Assembly (NCBI RefSeq): GCF_031323975.1 | Contig: NZ_JAVIWS010000001.1 | Span: 1 to 64,000, forward strand | Direction of reading: 5' to 3' | From: Escherichia ruysiae | GTDB taxonomy: Bacteria; Pseudomonadota; Gammaproteobacteria; Enterobacterales; Enterobacteriaceae | Length of the DNA stretch: 64,000 nt | Shown here: positions 1 through 6,339 of the stretch, piece after piece | Numbering within the stretch: position 1 is the first letter of the stretch | Layout of the letters: every line of letters starts with the position of its first letter | Notes under the pieces: generated by a model | Told to the model about the DNA's origin: nothing | What the model saw: only the letters and a program-made list of their open reading frames with translations | Databases searched by the model: none | Program-made: the position numbers and the translations under genes

Positions 1-512
1 ACGAAATCCGCCGCCAGTGGGTTCTGGCTTTCCGGGAAAACGGGATCACCACAATGGAACAGGTTAACGCTGGAATGCGCGTAGCCCGTCGGCAGAATAG
101 ACCATTTCTGCCATCACCCGGGCAGTTTGTTGCATGGTGCCGGGAAGAAGCATCCGTTACCGCCGGGCTGCCAAACGTCAGCGAGCTGGTTGATATGGTT
201 TACGAGTATTGCCGGAAGCGTGGTCTGTATCCGGATGCAGAGTCTTATCCGTGGAAATCAAACGCGCACTACTGGCTGGTTACCAACCTGTATCAGAACA
301 TGCGGGCCAATGCGTTGACTGACGCGGAATTACGGCGCAAGGCTGCCGATGAACTGTCCTGTATGACCGCGCGAATTAACCGTGGTGAGGCGATACCTGA
401 ACCAGTAAAACAACTTCCTGTCATGGGCGGTAGACCTCTAAATCGTGCACAGGCTCTGGCGAAGATCGCAGAAATCAAAGCTAAGTTCGGACTGAAAGGA
501 GCAAGTGTATGA
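1..512 (+). CDS. P: Replication protein P (partial, 5' end outside window)
   Basis: This is the C-terminal part of the lambda P replication protein. P binds the host helicase DnaB and, with phage O, loads it at the phage origin. The open frame enters from the left edge (first whole codon at base 3), so the internal ATG at 54 is not the start; residues before it (EIRRQWVLAFRENGITTMEQ) already match lambda P as I recall it. The rest is almost identical to lambda P up to the usual C-terminus. The stop overlaps the ren start by four bases (ATGA), as in lambda. It belongs to the early rightward operon. Only the N-terminus is unseen. Confidence 0.95.
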   Translation, partial: EIRRQWVLAFRENGITTMEQVNAGMRVARRQNRPFLPSPGQFVAWCREEASVTAGLPNVSELVDMVYEYCRKRGLYPDAESYPWKSNAHYWLVTNLYQNMRANALTDAELRRKAADELSCMTARINRGEAIPEPVKQLPVMGGRPLNRAQALAKIAEIKAKFGLKGASV

Positions 513-802
513 CGGGCAAAGAGGCAATTATTCATTACCTGGGGATGTATAAGAGCTTCTGTGCGCCGGACGTTGCTGCGGTAACAGGCGCAACAGTAAC
601 CAGCATAAATCAGGCTGCGGCTAAAATGGCGCGGGCAGGAATCTTAGTCATTGATGGTAAGATCTGGCGAACGGTGTATTACCGGTTCGCTACCAGGGAA
701 GAACGGGAAGGGAAGGTGGGCACGAACCTGATTTTTAAGGAGTGTCGCCAGAGTGCCGCGATGAAGCGGGTGTTGGCGGTATATGGGAGGACTACAGCAT
801 AA
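509..802 (+). CDS. ren: Ren protein (resistance to Rex exclusion)
   Basis: This 97-residue protein matches lambda Ren along its length: it starts MTGKEAIIHYLG and has the central TGATVTSINQAAAKMARAG segment. Ren protects lambda from RexAB-mediated exclusion of superinfecting phage; its mechanism is not well known. It overlaps the end of P by four bases and would be translated from the same early message. The C-terminus (after AVYG) differs from lambda, and the DNA after it departs from the lambda ren-ninB junction. That makes this the left edge of the insert carrying the Arc/Mnt/Ant module. Confidence 0.93.
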   Translation: MTGKEAIIHYLGMYKSFCAPDVAAVTGATVTSINQAAAKMARAGILVIDGKIWRTVYYRFATREEREGKVGTNLIFKECRQSAAMKRVLAVYGRTTA

Positions 803-881
803 GCATAACTTATGGATTATATGGAAAACTGGTAATTATGCTCTTTTCTTATGAAAATAAAGAGAAGTTTTCGCTGGCGTT

Positions 882-1235
882 TTATTTCTTCTGTTTTTTC
901 TTGCGGGTTATTCTGATTTGTTTTGATTTGATTTTTTCTGACAAAAGTAGGGAAAAAATATGTCGCAAGTACTTTCTGTCTTTACCTCCTAAATTACATT
1001 CTCTATCAAATGTTGCCATAGTTATGACCCCAGTTTTATATAGTGTTTCAGCAATTTTTCTGTAGTTTTTTTCTCGCAAAATTGAAGAGTTTTTCTTTGC
1101 TGTATTTTCAAGGCTATCTCCTTGTGGTTTAAGACTATTTGGGCCAAAAAACGTTGTGGATACTGCTGCACTTGTTGTCCGTTTTTTTTGGCCCATTTGG
1201 ATAGTACTTGGGAGAGGCATGATTTTAATACGCAT
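882..1235 (-). CDS. Hypothetical protein downstream of the Arc-like gene
   Basis: A 117-residue basic protein I do not recognise. A good ribosome site (GAGGAG) lies seven bases before the chosen ATG at 1235; the longer frame from 1280 has no such site. No membrane segment or signal peptide is visible. The C-terminus ends in a lysine/arginine-rich run (KIKSKQIRITRKKKQKK), typical of nucleic-acid binders. It follows the Arc-like gene on the same strand with a 44-base gap and may be co-transcribed with it. The DNA is AT-rich compared with the flanking lambda-like genes, consistent with recent acquisition. It could be an accessory to the immunity module; function unknown. Confidence 0.5.
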   Translation of the reverse strand: MRIKIMPLPSTIQMGQKKRTTSAAVSTTFFGPNSLKPQGDSLENTAKKNSSILREKNYRKIAETLYKTGVITMATFDRECNLGGKDRKYLRHIFSLLLSEKIKSKQIRITRKKKQKK

Positions 1236-1279
1236 ATAAATAACTCCTCTATCAATTGGATTTTGAGAAAATATTAACA

Positions 1280-1597
1280 TTAATCATGATTAAGGAGTAA
1301 TTTTAAATCTTCCAATAAAATTTGTTTAAACTCTTGTGTTCTATGATCGATATACAACGCAAGTTTGCTTGCATTATCTTCCAGGTCACGTATCTCTCTG
1401 TCACCTCGAATAAACCCAACTAAATTTAAACGTTTAGATAGTTCAGAACTTCCTTCTATGGCATCTTGGAGTATTTGAATGATTTCTGAATTCATTGAGC
1501 GCCCGTTTCGTTTGGCTCGTTCAGCTATAGCTTCACGCATCCCATCAGGGAAACGGAGGTTAAACTTATCGTAGTCTTTTACTTGTTTGTCAGCCAT
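1280..1597 (-). CDS. Arc-family ribbon-helix-helix repressor
   Basis: A 105-residue DNA-binding protein of the Arc/MetJ class. The N-terminal half has the pattern of phage P22 Arc: a beta strand (DKFNLRFPDGMREAIAERAK), then helices around NGRSMNSEIIQILQDAIEG. In P22, Arc dimers bind the ant operator and limit antirepressor synthesis. The start at 1597 is chosen because GGGGGG precedes it at normal distance and the Arc homology begins just after; an upstream ATG at 1627 is less likely. It is divergent from the Mnt-like gene, with shared operator repeats between. The C-terminal 50 residues extend beyond P22 Arc and are of unknown role. Confidence 0.8.
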   Translation of the reverse strand: MADKQVKDYDKFNLRFPDGMREAIAERAKRNGRSMNSEIIQILQDAIEGSSELSKRLNLVGFIRGDREIRDLEDNASKLALYIDHRTQEFKQILLEDLKLLLNHD

Positions 1598-1622
1598 TGG
1601 ACCCCCCAAAAAAATGAATGGT

Positions 1623-1686
1623 GCCATATTGCCACATCAATTCAATGGTGGCATTATGGCCTCATGGTGTCATTGTGGCCTCATGA
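1623..1686. promoter_or_regulatory. Operator array between Arc-like and Mnt-like genes
   Basis: Two tandem 19-base repeats (1649-1667 and 1668-1686) share TGGCATTATGGCCTCATGG with only a few differences. An inverted copy, GCCATATTGCCAC, sits at 1623-1635. The array fills the gap between two divergent ribbon-helix-helix genes, where such repressors normally bind. The second repeat ends at the ribosome site of the rightward gene, so repressor bound there would cover its start. Binding is inferred from layout. Confidence 0.65.
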
Positions 1687-1696
1687 GGTTATGTCA

Positions 1697-1855
1697 ATGG
1701 AAAAGAAAGAGGTAAAAATTACCCTTCGCTATCCGCAAAAAGTGAAGGATGAATTCAAGCGAATTGCTCAGGAGGAAGGGATGTCTGAGAACGCAGCTAT
1801 TGTTCAGGCGCTTGTATGGGCATTGAAATTTAGAACACGGATACATGCTCGCTAG
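1697..1855 (+). CDS. Mnt-like ribbon-helix-helix protein
   Basis: A 52-residue protein with a single ribbon-helix-helix fold: strand KKEVKITLRYPQKVKDEFKR, then helices IAQEEGMSENAAIVQALVWA. It resembles P22 Mnt and Arc N-terminal domains, which repress the antirepressor gene. The ATG at 1697 is eight bases after GAGG; an in-frame ATG at 1691 is too close to it. Its start overlaps the operator array, so autoregulation is likely. It ends 71 bases before the antirepressor start, and the gap holds a strong hairpin. Whether it acts as Mnt or as a second Arc is uncertain. Confidence 0.75.
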   Translation: MEKKEVKITLRYPQKVKDEFKRIAQEEGMSENAAIVQALVWALKFRTRIHAR

Positions 1856-1862
1856 AAACAGC

Positions 1863-1894
1863 GAAGCCCCACTGGCGGCAACCTTAGGGGCTTC
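1863..1894 (+). promoter_or_regulatory. Hairpin in the antirepressor leader
   Basis: A perfect 8-base-pair stem, GAAGCCCC pairing with GGGGCTTC, encloses a 16-base loop. It lies between the Mnt-like stop and the antirepressor ribosome site, with no run of T after it, so it is not a simple terminator. It could control translation or RNA stability of ant, or belong to a small antisense RNA like P22 sar. The role is inferred. Confidence 0.5.
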
Positions 1895-1925
1895 TATCGA
1901 AAATAACCGCGAAGGAAATATCGAC

Positions 1926-2594
1926 ATGAGTATTGTAGCAACATCAGATCTGAACTTCCAAGGTGAAGCACTAGTGCCAGTGGCAAATATTGCCGGAATA
2001 TGGCTAACTTCATCCAACCTAGCAAGAGCACTGAAGTATTCGAATAGTCGCGCAGTCACGATGATTTACAACAAATATGCTGACGAATTTTCCAGTAGTA
2101 TGACTAGAGTGCTTGAAGTCAGTACCTTAGAGAATGATGTCGAGGTACTTGATCTGAGTACCTCGAAAAGTACTCGAAACTTGAAGAAGAAAGTACGCGT
2201 TTTCTCTCTCCGCGGAGCCCATTTGATCGCCATGTTCGCCCGCACTCCTGTAGCCAAAGAGTTCCGCCGTTGGGTTCTGGATATTCTCGATCGAGAAGTT
2301 CAACAATCCCCAATCATAAAACAATTCACTGATAACGAACTTTGCACACTTGCTTGGTTGTGGCGAGCTGGGGATGCGATGTTAACCGCCTGCCAGAACG
2401 TTACTCCTCTTCTTCAGGTTGCGGAGCATCGTGAAGCTGGTCGCTTCACTTCTATCGAGCAAGAATATCCCCAGATACTCAATAAGGCACAGGCAATCCT
2501 TGCCAGAGAAACGGCACATGTAAAATTCCGGCCGTGGCAGGATGATAAGTGGAGTCGAGTTTTGCCGCATTTACGTTCGGATCGATTACAGTAG
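1926..2594 (+). CDS. Phage antirepressor (Ant/Bro-N type)
   Basis: A 222-residue protein with a Bro-N/Ant-like N-terminal half: VPVANIAGIWLTSSNLARAL, then a segment with KVRVFSLRGAHLIAMFARTP and VAKEFRRWVLDILDRE, the classic ending of this domain. Antirepressors of this kind bind the main phage repressor and release lytic promoters. The start at 1926 follows AAGGA with normal spacing; the longer frame from 1845 runs through the leader hairpin. It is controlled, by analogy with P22 immI, by the two repressors just upstream. In P22 this module sits near the tailspike gene, whereas here it interrupts the ren-nin region. Its target repressor lies outside the window. Confidence 0.8.
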   Translation: MSIVATSDLNFQGEALVPVANIAGIWLTSSNLARALKYSNSRAVTMIYNKYADEFSSSMTRVLEVSTLENDVEVLDLSTSKSTRNLKKKVRVFSLRGAHLIAMFARTPVAKEFRRWVLDILDREVQQSPIIKQFTDNELCTLAWLWRAGDAMLTACQNVTPLLQVAEHREAGRFTSIEQEYPQILNKAQAILARETAHVKFRPWQDDKWSRVLPHLRSDRLQ

Positions 2595-2750
2595 ATTCCA
2601 ATTAACAATGAGAAACACATAGCCACCCCGTGGTATTGAAACCATATAATGTTGGATTTGAAAACAGATCTTTTTCCATGTATTAATAACTACATCCCCG
2701 CGAGTGATTCAAAAAGGAGGGCCCAATTTTGTCCGAGTTTTTGTATTCCC

Positions 2751-3049
2751 CCGCATGCCGCTGCGGAGCACTACATCTGAGTGTCTGACTAGGGGATAAA
2801 ATTAGACTGGATAGTGAGAAGAAAGTGGCGTGCTAGGCTGTGCCGAGTGCTACCAGTACACCCTGGGGGTGTGCAGCTTTCGCCGAGACTGTAGTGGGTA
2901 TCGGTTAATGCACGAAAAACCGAGAGGTCAGACAACCAATTTGCCGTAGGATTGTTTCCGGTGCGATACCGGTGTACTAACTGAAAGCAATGCGAAAAAG
3001 CATAAACTCGGTCCTTCAGTCGCCCTACACACTATTTACTAAGAAGGGC
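2751..3049 (+). ncRNA. Candidate structured RNA or long leader
   Basis: No credible reading frame occupies this stretch, yet hairpins are dense. Seen stems: CCGCA/TGCGG (2751-2766); ACACCC/GGGTGT (2858-2872); TCGGTT/AACCGA (2901-2923); CCGGT/ACCGG (2958-2972); ACTGAA/TTCAGT (2980-2985 with 3015-3020), which encloses ATGC/GCAT (2990-3003); and GCCCT/AGGGC (3022-3049), whose right arm contains the ribosome site of the next gene. A long-range pairing CACTAC (2769-2774) with GTAGTG (2891-2896) is possible. I do not recognise it as a known family. It may be a regulatory leader of the 118-residue protein downstream, or an independent small RNA. Confidence 0.5.
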
Positions 3050-3055
3050 TAAAGC

Positions 3056-3412
3056 ATGGATACAATTATCACATGGATGGGAGATCGTCTGTTGGGGTGG
3101 ATAACAAACAAATCCGATCTGCGGCAGAGGGCAATCACTGGATTAACTCCTGCGATTTGTTCAACAATTTTATATACTGAAAAATTAAAACGTGGTGAGC
3201 CTAATAACCCAAACGAAGAAGAAAAACTTTATAGGCTTTGGTATGAAGCGTCTTCCCAAGTCGTAGACTTTGATCGAGAGCTGGCTAAAAGATGTTTAGA
3301 TAAATCAGAATATTGGCTTCATTCTGAATTATATAGCCCTGAGAAAGTTGAAGAGCTAAACATTTCTTTGGTTGGTATGAAGGCAACGCTTGAAGGAATA
3401 AAGCACAATTAA
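3056..3412 (+). CDS. Hypothetical protein after the structured RNA
   Basis: A 118-residue soluble protein I do not recognise. It is predicted mostly helical, begins with an amphipathic segment (IITWMGDRLLGWITNK) and is rich in charged residues in the middle. No signal peptide, catalytic motif or clear membrane span is visible. The ribosome site AAGGG (3044-3048) is in the arm of a hairpin, so translation may depend on folding of the leader. It is flanked by the structured stretch on the left and the nin genes on the right. Together RNA and protein look like a cargo unit inserted between ren and ninB. Phage defence or a toxin-type role is possible but unproven. Confidence 0.6.
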   Translation: MDTIITWMGDRLLGWITNKSDLRQRAITGLTPAICSTILYTEKLKRGEPNNPNEEEKLYRLWYEASSQVVDFDRELAKRCLDKSEYWLHSELYSPEKVEELNISLVGMKATLEGIKHN

Positions 3413-3482
3413 AACCTTTGATTTGCGATAATCAACTCGCCATAATCATGTCATCGGAGCCTGAACAACTCCGGTGACTTCT

Positions 3483-3507
3483 GCGCTAAACGGGGACGTT
3501 TATGCGC
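3483..3507 (+). promoter_or_regulatory. Leader hairpin upstream of ninB
   Basis: GCGC-TAAACG pairs with CGTTTA-T-GCGC around a GGGA loop, giving ten pairs with one bulged T. A smaller hairpin (CGGAG/CTCCG) precedes it near 3455-3473. Both are in the 187-base gap between the 118-residue protein and ninB. No T run follows, so they look like RNA structure in the early message, not terminators. Confidence 0.4.
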
Positions 3508-3573
3508 ACACACAATCCAAACTCTCTTCTCCCTCCACAGATGCAGAAATGCACCTGCGATATATTGTATCCA

Positions 3574-3601
3574 GCGTTTCACCTCTACGGAGGTGAAGCG
3601 T
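3574..3601 (+). promoter_or_regulatory. Hairpin covering the ninB ribosome site and start
   Basis: A 12-pair stem (two G-T pairs) closes on the stable tetraloop TACG. Its 3' arm holds the ribosome site GGAGGTGAA and the GTG start at 3600. If it forms, ninB initiation would be masked until ribosomes or a factor open it. Confidence 0.6.
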
Positions 3602-4055
3602 GAACCTACCACAAGATGGCATCAAACTGCATCGCGGTAACTTCATCGCTATCGGCCAGCAGATCCAGCCTTATCTGGAGAACGGAAAATGCTTTCGCAT
3701 GGTGCTTAAACCGTGGCGTGAGAAACGCAGTCTTTCCCAGAATGCACTCAGCCACATGTGGTACAGCGAAATCAGTGAATACCTCATCAGCAGGGGTAAA
3801 ACGTTCGCTACTGCAGCATGGGTAAAAGATGCTCTCAAACACACATACCTCGGTTATGAAAGCAAAGAACTGGTTGATGTCGTAACCGGTGAAATCACTA
3901 CTATCCAGTCGTTACGCCATACCTCCGATCTTGATGCCGGAGAGATGTATGTCTTCCTCTGTAAGGTTGAAGCCTGGGCGATGAATATTGGCTGCCACCT
4001 GACTATTCCGCAGAGCTGCGAGTTCCAGCAGCTCCGCGACAAGCAGGAGGCGTAA
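3600..4055 (+). CDS. ybcN: NinB/YbcN-type recombination protein
   Basis: A 151-residue protein nearly identical, as I recall it, to YbcN of prophage DLP12 and of the NinB (lambda Orf) superfamily. Lambda Orf acts in phage recombination with single-stranded DNA and SSB; YbcN has been described as a DNA base-flipping protein. The typical motif [20 protein letters not shown] is present. It starts with GTG inside a strong hairpin. The stop TAA overlaps the ninE ATG by one base, so the two genes are translationally coupled. It is the first gene of the nin region and is expressed from the early rightward operon under N antitermination. Confidence 0.9.
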   Translation: MNLPQDGIKLHRGNFIAIGQQIQPYLENGKCFRMVLKPWREKRSLSQNALSHMWYSEISEYLISRGKTFATAAWVKDALKHTYLGYESKELVDVVTGEITTIQSLRHTSDLDAGEMYVFLCKVEAWAMNIGCHLTIPQSCEFQQLRDKQEA

Positions 4056-4225
4056 TGGCTACACCGCTTATTCGTGTCATGAGCGGACACATCTACAGAG
4101 TACCAAATCGTCGTAAGCGTAAGCCTGAGCTGAAACCATCCGAAATACCAACACTGCTCGGATATACCGCCAGCCTGGTTGATAAAAAATGGTTGCGACT
4201 GGCAGCAAGGAGGAACCATGGCTGA
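4055..4225 (+). CDS. ninE: NinE protein
   Basis: A 56-residue basic protein almost identical to lambda NinE (begins [20 protein letters not shown] and ends LAARRNHG). The function of NinE is unknown; deletions of the nin region show it is dispensable for plaque formation. It overlaps ninB by one base and the next gene by eight, typical of the tightly packed nin operon. It is too short for most gene finders but its identity with lambda makes it secure. Confidence 0.9.
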   Translation: MATPLIRVMSGHIYRVPNRRKRKPELKPSEIPTLLGYTASLVDKKWLRLAARRNHG

Positions 4226-4508
4226 TTTGAGAAAAGCAGCGCGTGGTCGGGAATGCCAGGTAAGAATCCCTGGCGTATGTAATGGCAATCCTGAAACGTC
4301 TGTACTGGCACATATCCGGCTGGCTGGATTGTGCGGTACCGGTATCAAACCGCCAGACCTGATTGCCACCATTGCATGTTCTGCCTGTCACGACGAAATC
4401 GACCGCCGCACACATTTTGTCGATGCTGAGTATGCAAAAGAATGCGCGCTGGAAGGTATGGCGAGAACACAGGTTATCTGGCTGAAAGAGGGGGTTATTA
4501 AGGCGTGA
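4218..4508 (+). CDS. ybcO: YbcO-type putative nuclease (DUF1364)
   Basis: A 96-residue protein matching YbcO of DLP12. The family has a zinc- or metal-binding nuclease-like fold; here the conserved C-x-x-C-H-D-E stretch ([12 protein letters not shown]) and the early [11 protein letters not shown] segment are present. The start at 4218 has AAGGAGG in front; an upstream in-frame ATG at 4179 lies inside ninE. It overlaps rusA by four bases, so the two are co-translated. Its neighbour resolves Holliday junctions, so it probably also acts in phage DNA processing, but the activity of this protein is inferred from family structure. Confidence 0.88.
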   Translation: MADLRKAARGRECQVRIPGVCNGNPETSVLAHIRLAGLCGTGIKPPDLIATIACSACHDEIDRRTHFVDAEYAKECALEGMARTQVIWLKEGVIKA

Positions 4509-4867
4509 ATACTTACAGCATCACATTACCCTGGCCTCCGAGCAATAATCGCTATTACCGCCATAATCGCGGGCGCACGCACATCAGCGCAGAAGGGCAG
4601 GCATACCGCGATAACGTCACCCGAATCATTAAAAACGCAATGCTGGATATCGGCCTGGCTATGCCAGTGAAAATCCGTATTGAGTGCCACATGCCGGATC
4701 GCCGTCGCCGTGACCTGGATAATCTGCAAAAAGCCGCTTTTGACGCACTCACCAAAGCAGGTTTCTGGCTGGATGATGCTCAGGTCGTTGATTACCGCGT
4801 TGTGAAGATGCCTGTTACCAAAGGTGGGAGGCTGGAACTGACCATCACCGAAATGGGGAATGAATGA
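4505..4867 (+). CDS. rusA: RusA Holliday junction resolvase
   Basis: A 120-residue endonuclease that cuts four-way DNA junctions symmetrically; in DLP12 it is normally silent but can suppress ruv mutations. The catalytic acidic residues D70, D72 and D91 and the partner K76 are all present ([11 protein letters not shown] and WLDDAQ). Length and sequence match E. coli RusA with few changes (for example I27 and T39). The stop overlaps the ylcG start. In phage replication it would process recombination intermediates before packaging, with the Orf-like protein upstream. Confidence 0.95.
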   Translation: MNTYSITLPWPPSNNRYYRHNRGRTHISAEGQAYRDNVTRIIKNAMLDIGLAMPVKIRIECHMPDRRRRDLDNLQKAAFDALTKAGFWLDDAQVVDYRVVKMPVTKGGRLELTITEMGNE

Positions 4868-5004
4868 TGTTTGAGTTTTATATGGCAGAACTTCTTCGCC
4901 ACCGCTGGGGGCGTCTGCGCTTATATCGTTTCCCCGGTTCTGTTTTGACCGATTACCGAATACTGAAGAATTACGCCAAAACCCTGACAGGAGCAGGAGT
5001 ATGA
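4864..5004 (+). CDS. ylcG: YlcG small protein
   Basis: A 46-residue protein that matches YlcG of DLP12 ([20 protein letters not shown], ending KTLTGAGV). YlcG is a small stress-induced protein of unknown function. Two adjacent ATG codons (4864 and 4867) can serve as start; the first overlaps the rusA stop. It sits between rusA and Q, as in DLP12. Confidence 0.85.
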   Translation: MMFEFYMAELLRHRWGRLRLYRFPGSVLTDYRILKNYAKTLTGAGV

Positions 5005-5089
5005 AGTCAGAGATAACAATCAACTAATACTGTTTTGTTGATTTTTGCTTGTAATTGGCGTTCTGGTCTGATTTTTGTGGAGTAAGTTG

Positions 5090-5467
5090 ATGCGTGATAT
5101 TCAGATGGTTCTTGAGCGTTGGGGAGCGTGGGCGGCTAATAATCATGAAGATGTGACCTGGTCGTCCATTGCCGCCGGTTTTAAGGGATTAATTCCTTCA
5201 AAAGTAAAATCTCGCCCACAATGTTGTGACGATGACGCGATGATCATTTGCGGGTGCATGGCCCGTCTGAAAAAGAACAACAGCGATTTGCATGATTTAT
5301 TGGTGGACTATTATGTCGGCGGCATGACTTTTATGGCGCTTGCACGTAAGCATGGGCGATCTGATTGTTGGGTTGGCAGGATGCTCCAGAAAGCTGAGGG
5401 CGTAGTGGAGGGTATGCTGATGGTGTTGGATCTCCGATTGGAGATGGATGCTGATTGTTCGAAATAA
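5090..5467 (+). CDS. quuD: Late-gene antiterminator Q (phage 82/DLP12 type)
   Basis: A 125-residue protein of the Q82/QuuD family. Q binds DNA near the late promoter, joins RNA polymerase paused there and lets it read through terminators into lysis, head and tail genes. It starts [18 protein letters not shown] and keeps the central [16 protein letters not shown] segment. The start at 5090 follows GGAG with eight bases of spacing; the ATG-like start at 5075 has no site. The C-terminal third ([20 protein letters not shown]) resembles a helix-turn-helix. The late promoter and terminator it would act on follow immediately. Confidence 0.92.
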   Translation: MRDIQMVLERWGAWAANNHEDVTWSSIAAGFKGLIPSKVKSRPQCCDDDAMIICGCMARLKKNNSDLHDLLVDYYVGGMTFMALARKHGRSDCWVGRMLQKAEGVVEGMLMVLDLRLEMDADCSK

Positions 5468-5479
5468 TTAAAGGAAAAG

Positions 5480-5508
5480 TTGCTGTCTGATTGTCATTAG
5501 TCTAACAT
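5480..5508 (+). promoter_or_regulatory. Candidate late promoter pR'
   Basis: A -35 TTGCTG (5480-5485) is followed by 17 bases and a -10 TAACAT (5503-5508). It begins 12 bases after Q and is followed by a strong terminator 60 bases on, the expected layout of a Q-dependent late promoter. It would drive lysis and structural genes to the right. Confidence 0.65.
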
Positions 5509-5567
5509 TTTAAATGTTGGAATCGCAACGTAGTTATTATCATATAACAGCTTGTTTCCTGATTTAG

Positions 5568-5594
5568 CCAGCCTCCCCAAAGGCTGGTTTTTTT
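5568..5594 (+). terminator. Candidate tR' terminator of the late operon
   Basis: A perfect seven-pair stem CCAGCCT/AGGCTGG with loop CCCCAA and seven Ts. It lies just after the candidate pR', the place where lambdoid phages put the terminator that Q overrides. It may also help end transcription of the leftward lipocalin gene from the other side. Confidence 0.8.
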
Positions 5595-5622
5595 CTAATA
5601 AGTATCATTTCGGGTAGGGATT

Positions 5623-6147
5623 TTATTGTTTAACCCATAATAATTCATTGACATTGAATCCCAACTTTTGAGCGGTTCGCACATAGTCTGCTTTTACTTT
5701 ATCTGGAATAGTTGAGGTCCTTGCCAGAATCCATAGGTATTCTCTGTTCGGACCACTGACAAGAGCATACTTATACTCATCATCCAGTTTGATTACATTA
5801 TAGCCACCATAGAAGGGGCCAAAAAACGAAACCTTCAACGCTGCAGTTTTAGTATCTCCAGTAAAGTATGCTTTACCTTCGCTCTCGCTCCATTTATTTT
5901 TCGTTGGATCGTATCCACGGTTAAGTACACGAATCCCTCCGTCGTTCCGTTTTCCATAAGTAGCGCTGACCTGTTCCAGACCACGTTCGAACCGGTTCTC
6001 GAGGCGAGCTATTTCATACCATTTTCCGAGGTAGCGGTTGGCGTCAAAATTTGTAATCGGCTGCACACCTTTAGGTGGTGTCGGGGCCTTACATGCTATA
6101 AGAGTGAAAGAGAGCGCAATGCCAGTCAACACAGGCCATAACTTCAT
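5623..6147 (-). CDS. Blc-like outer-membrane lipocalin
   Basis: A 174-residue lipoprotein of the bacterial lipocalin family. The signal peptide ends with the lipobox LIAC (C19), so the mature protein would be lipid-anchored. The lipocalin motif GKWYEIARL near residue 41 and the conserved FFGPFYGGYNVI and YLWILART segments are present. E. coli Blc binds lysophospholipids and fatty acids and is induced in stress. This is a clear paralogue of chromosomal blc, not the same gene (differences throughout). It lies between the late terminator and the lysis genes on the opposite strand to late transcription, so it is expected to be expressed from its own promoter in the lysogen. Confidence 0.9.
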   Translation of the reverse strand: MKLWPVLTGIALSFTLIACKAPTPPKGVQPITNFDANRYLGKWYEIARLENRFERGLEQVSATYGKRNDGGIRVLNRGYDPTKNKWSESEGKAYFTGDTKTAALKVSFFGPFYGGYNVIKLDDEYKYALVSGPNREYLWILARTSTIPDKVKADYVRTAQKLGFNVNELLWVKQ

Positions 6148-6179
6148 AATAAATCCTGTACTTTTGATAGTTGAGAGTA

Positions 6180-6229
6180 AGTATGAAAGATAGATGATTA
6201 CGACCGATCACTTAAAGAACTTTCATACT
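6180..6229. promoter_or_regulatory. Inverted repeat in divergent promoter region
   Basis: Perfect 10-base arms AGTATGAAAG (6180-6189) and CTTTCATACT (6220-6229), 30 bases apart, lie between the divergent lipocalin and TudS-DUF1722 genes. This is a plausible binding site for a dimeric regulator acting on both genes. Which regulator is unknown; the AraC-type gene at 7651 is a local candidate, though AraC proteins usually prefer direct repeats. Confidence 0.5.
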
Positions 6230-6339
6230 ATATTAGGAATAGTCCATAACAGAAAAATTGTCAGTGATGACGCCAGAAAGGCAATTTATTCCGTGCACTA
6301 CACAGTTTATGTGTTAATGAATTAGTCAAGGGGGAGGAT

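Noticed and set aside
2751..3049. Retron msr-msd RNA or a group II intron
   Set aside because: No reverse transcriptase is nearby and no domain V-like hairpin or typical priming guanosine context was found. I keep it as an unassigned structured RNA.
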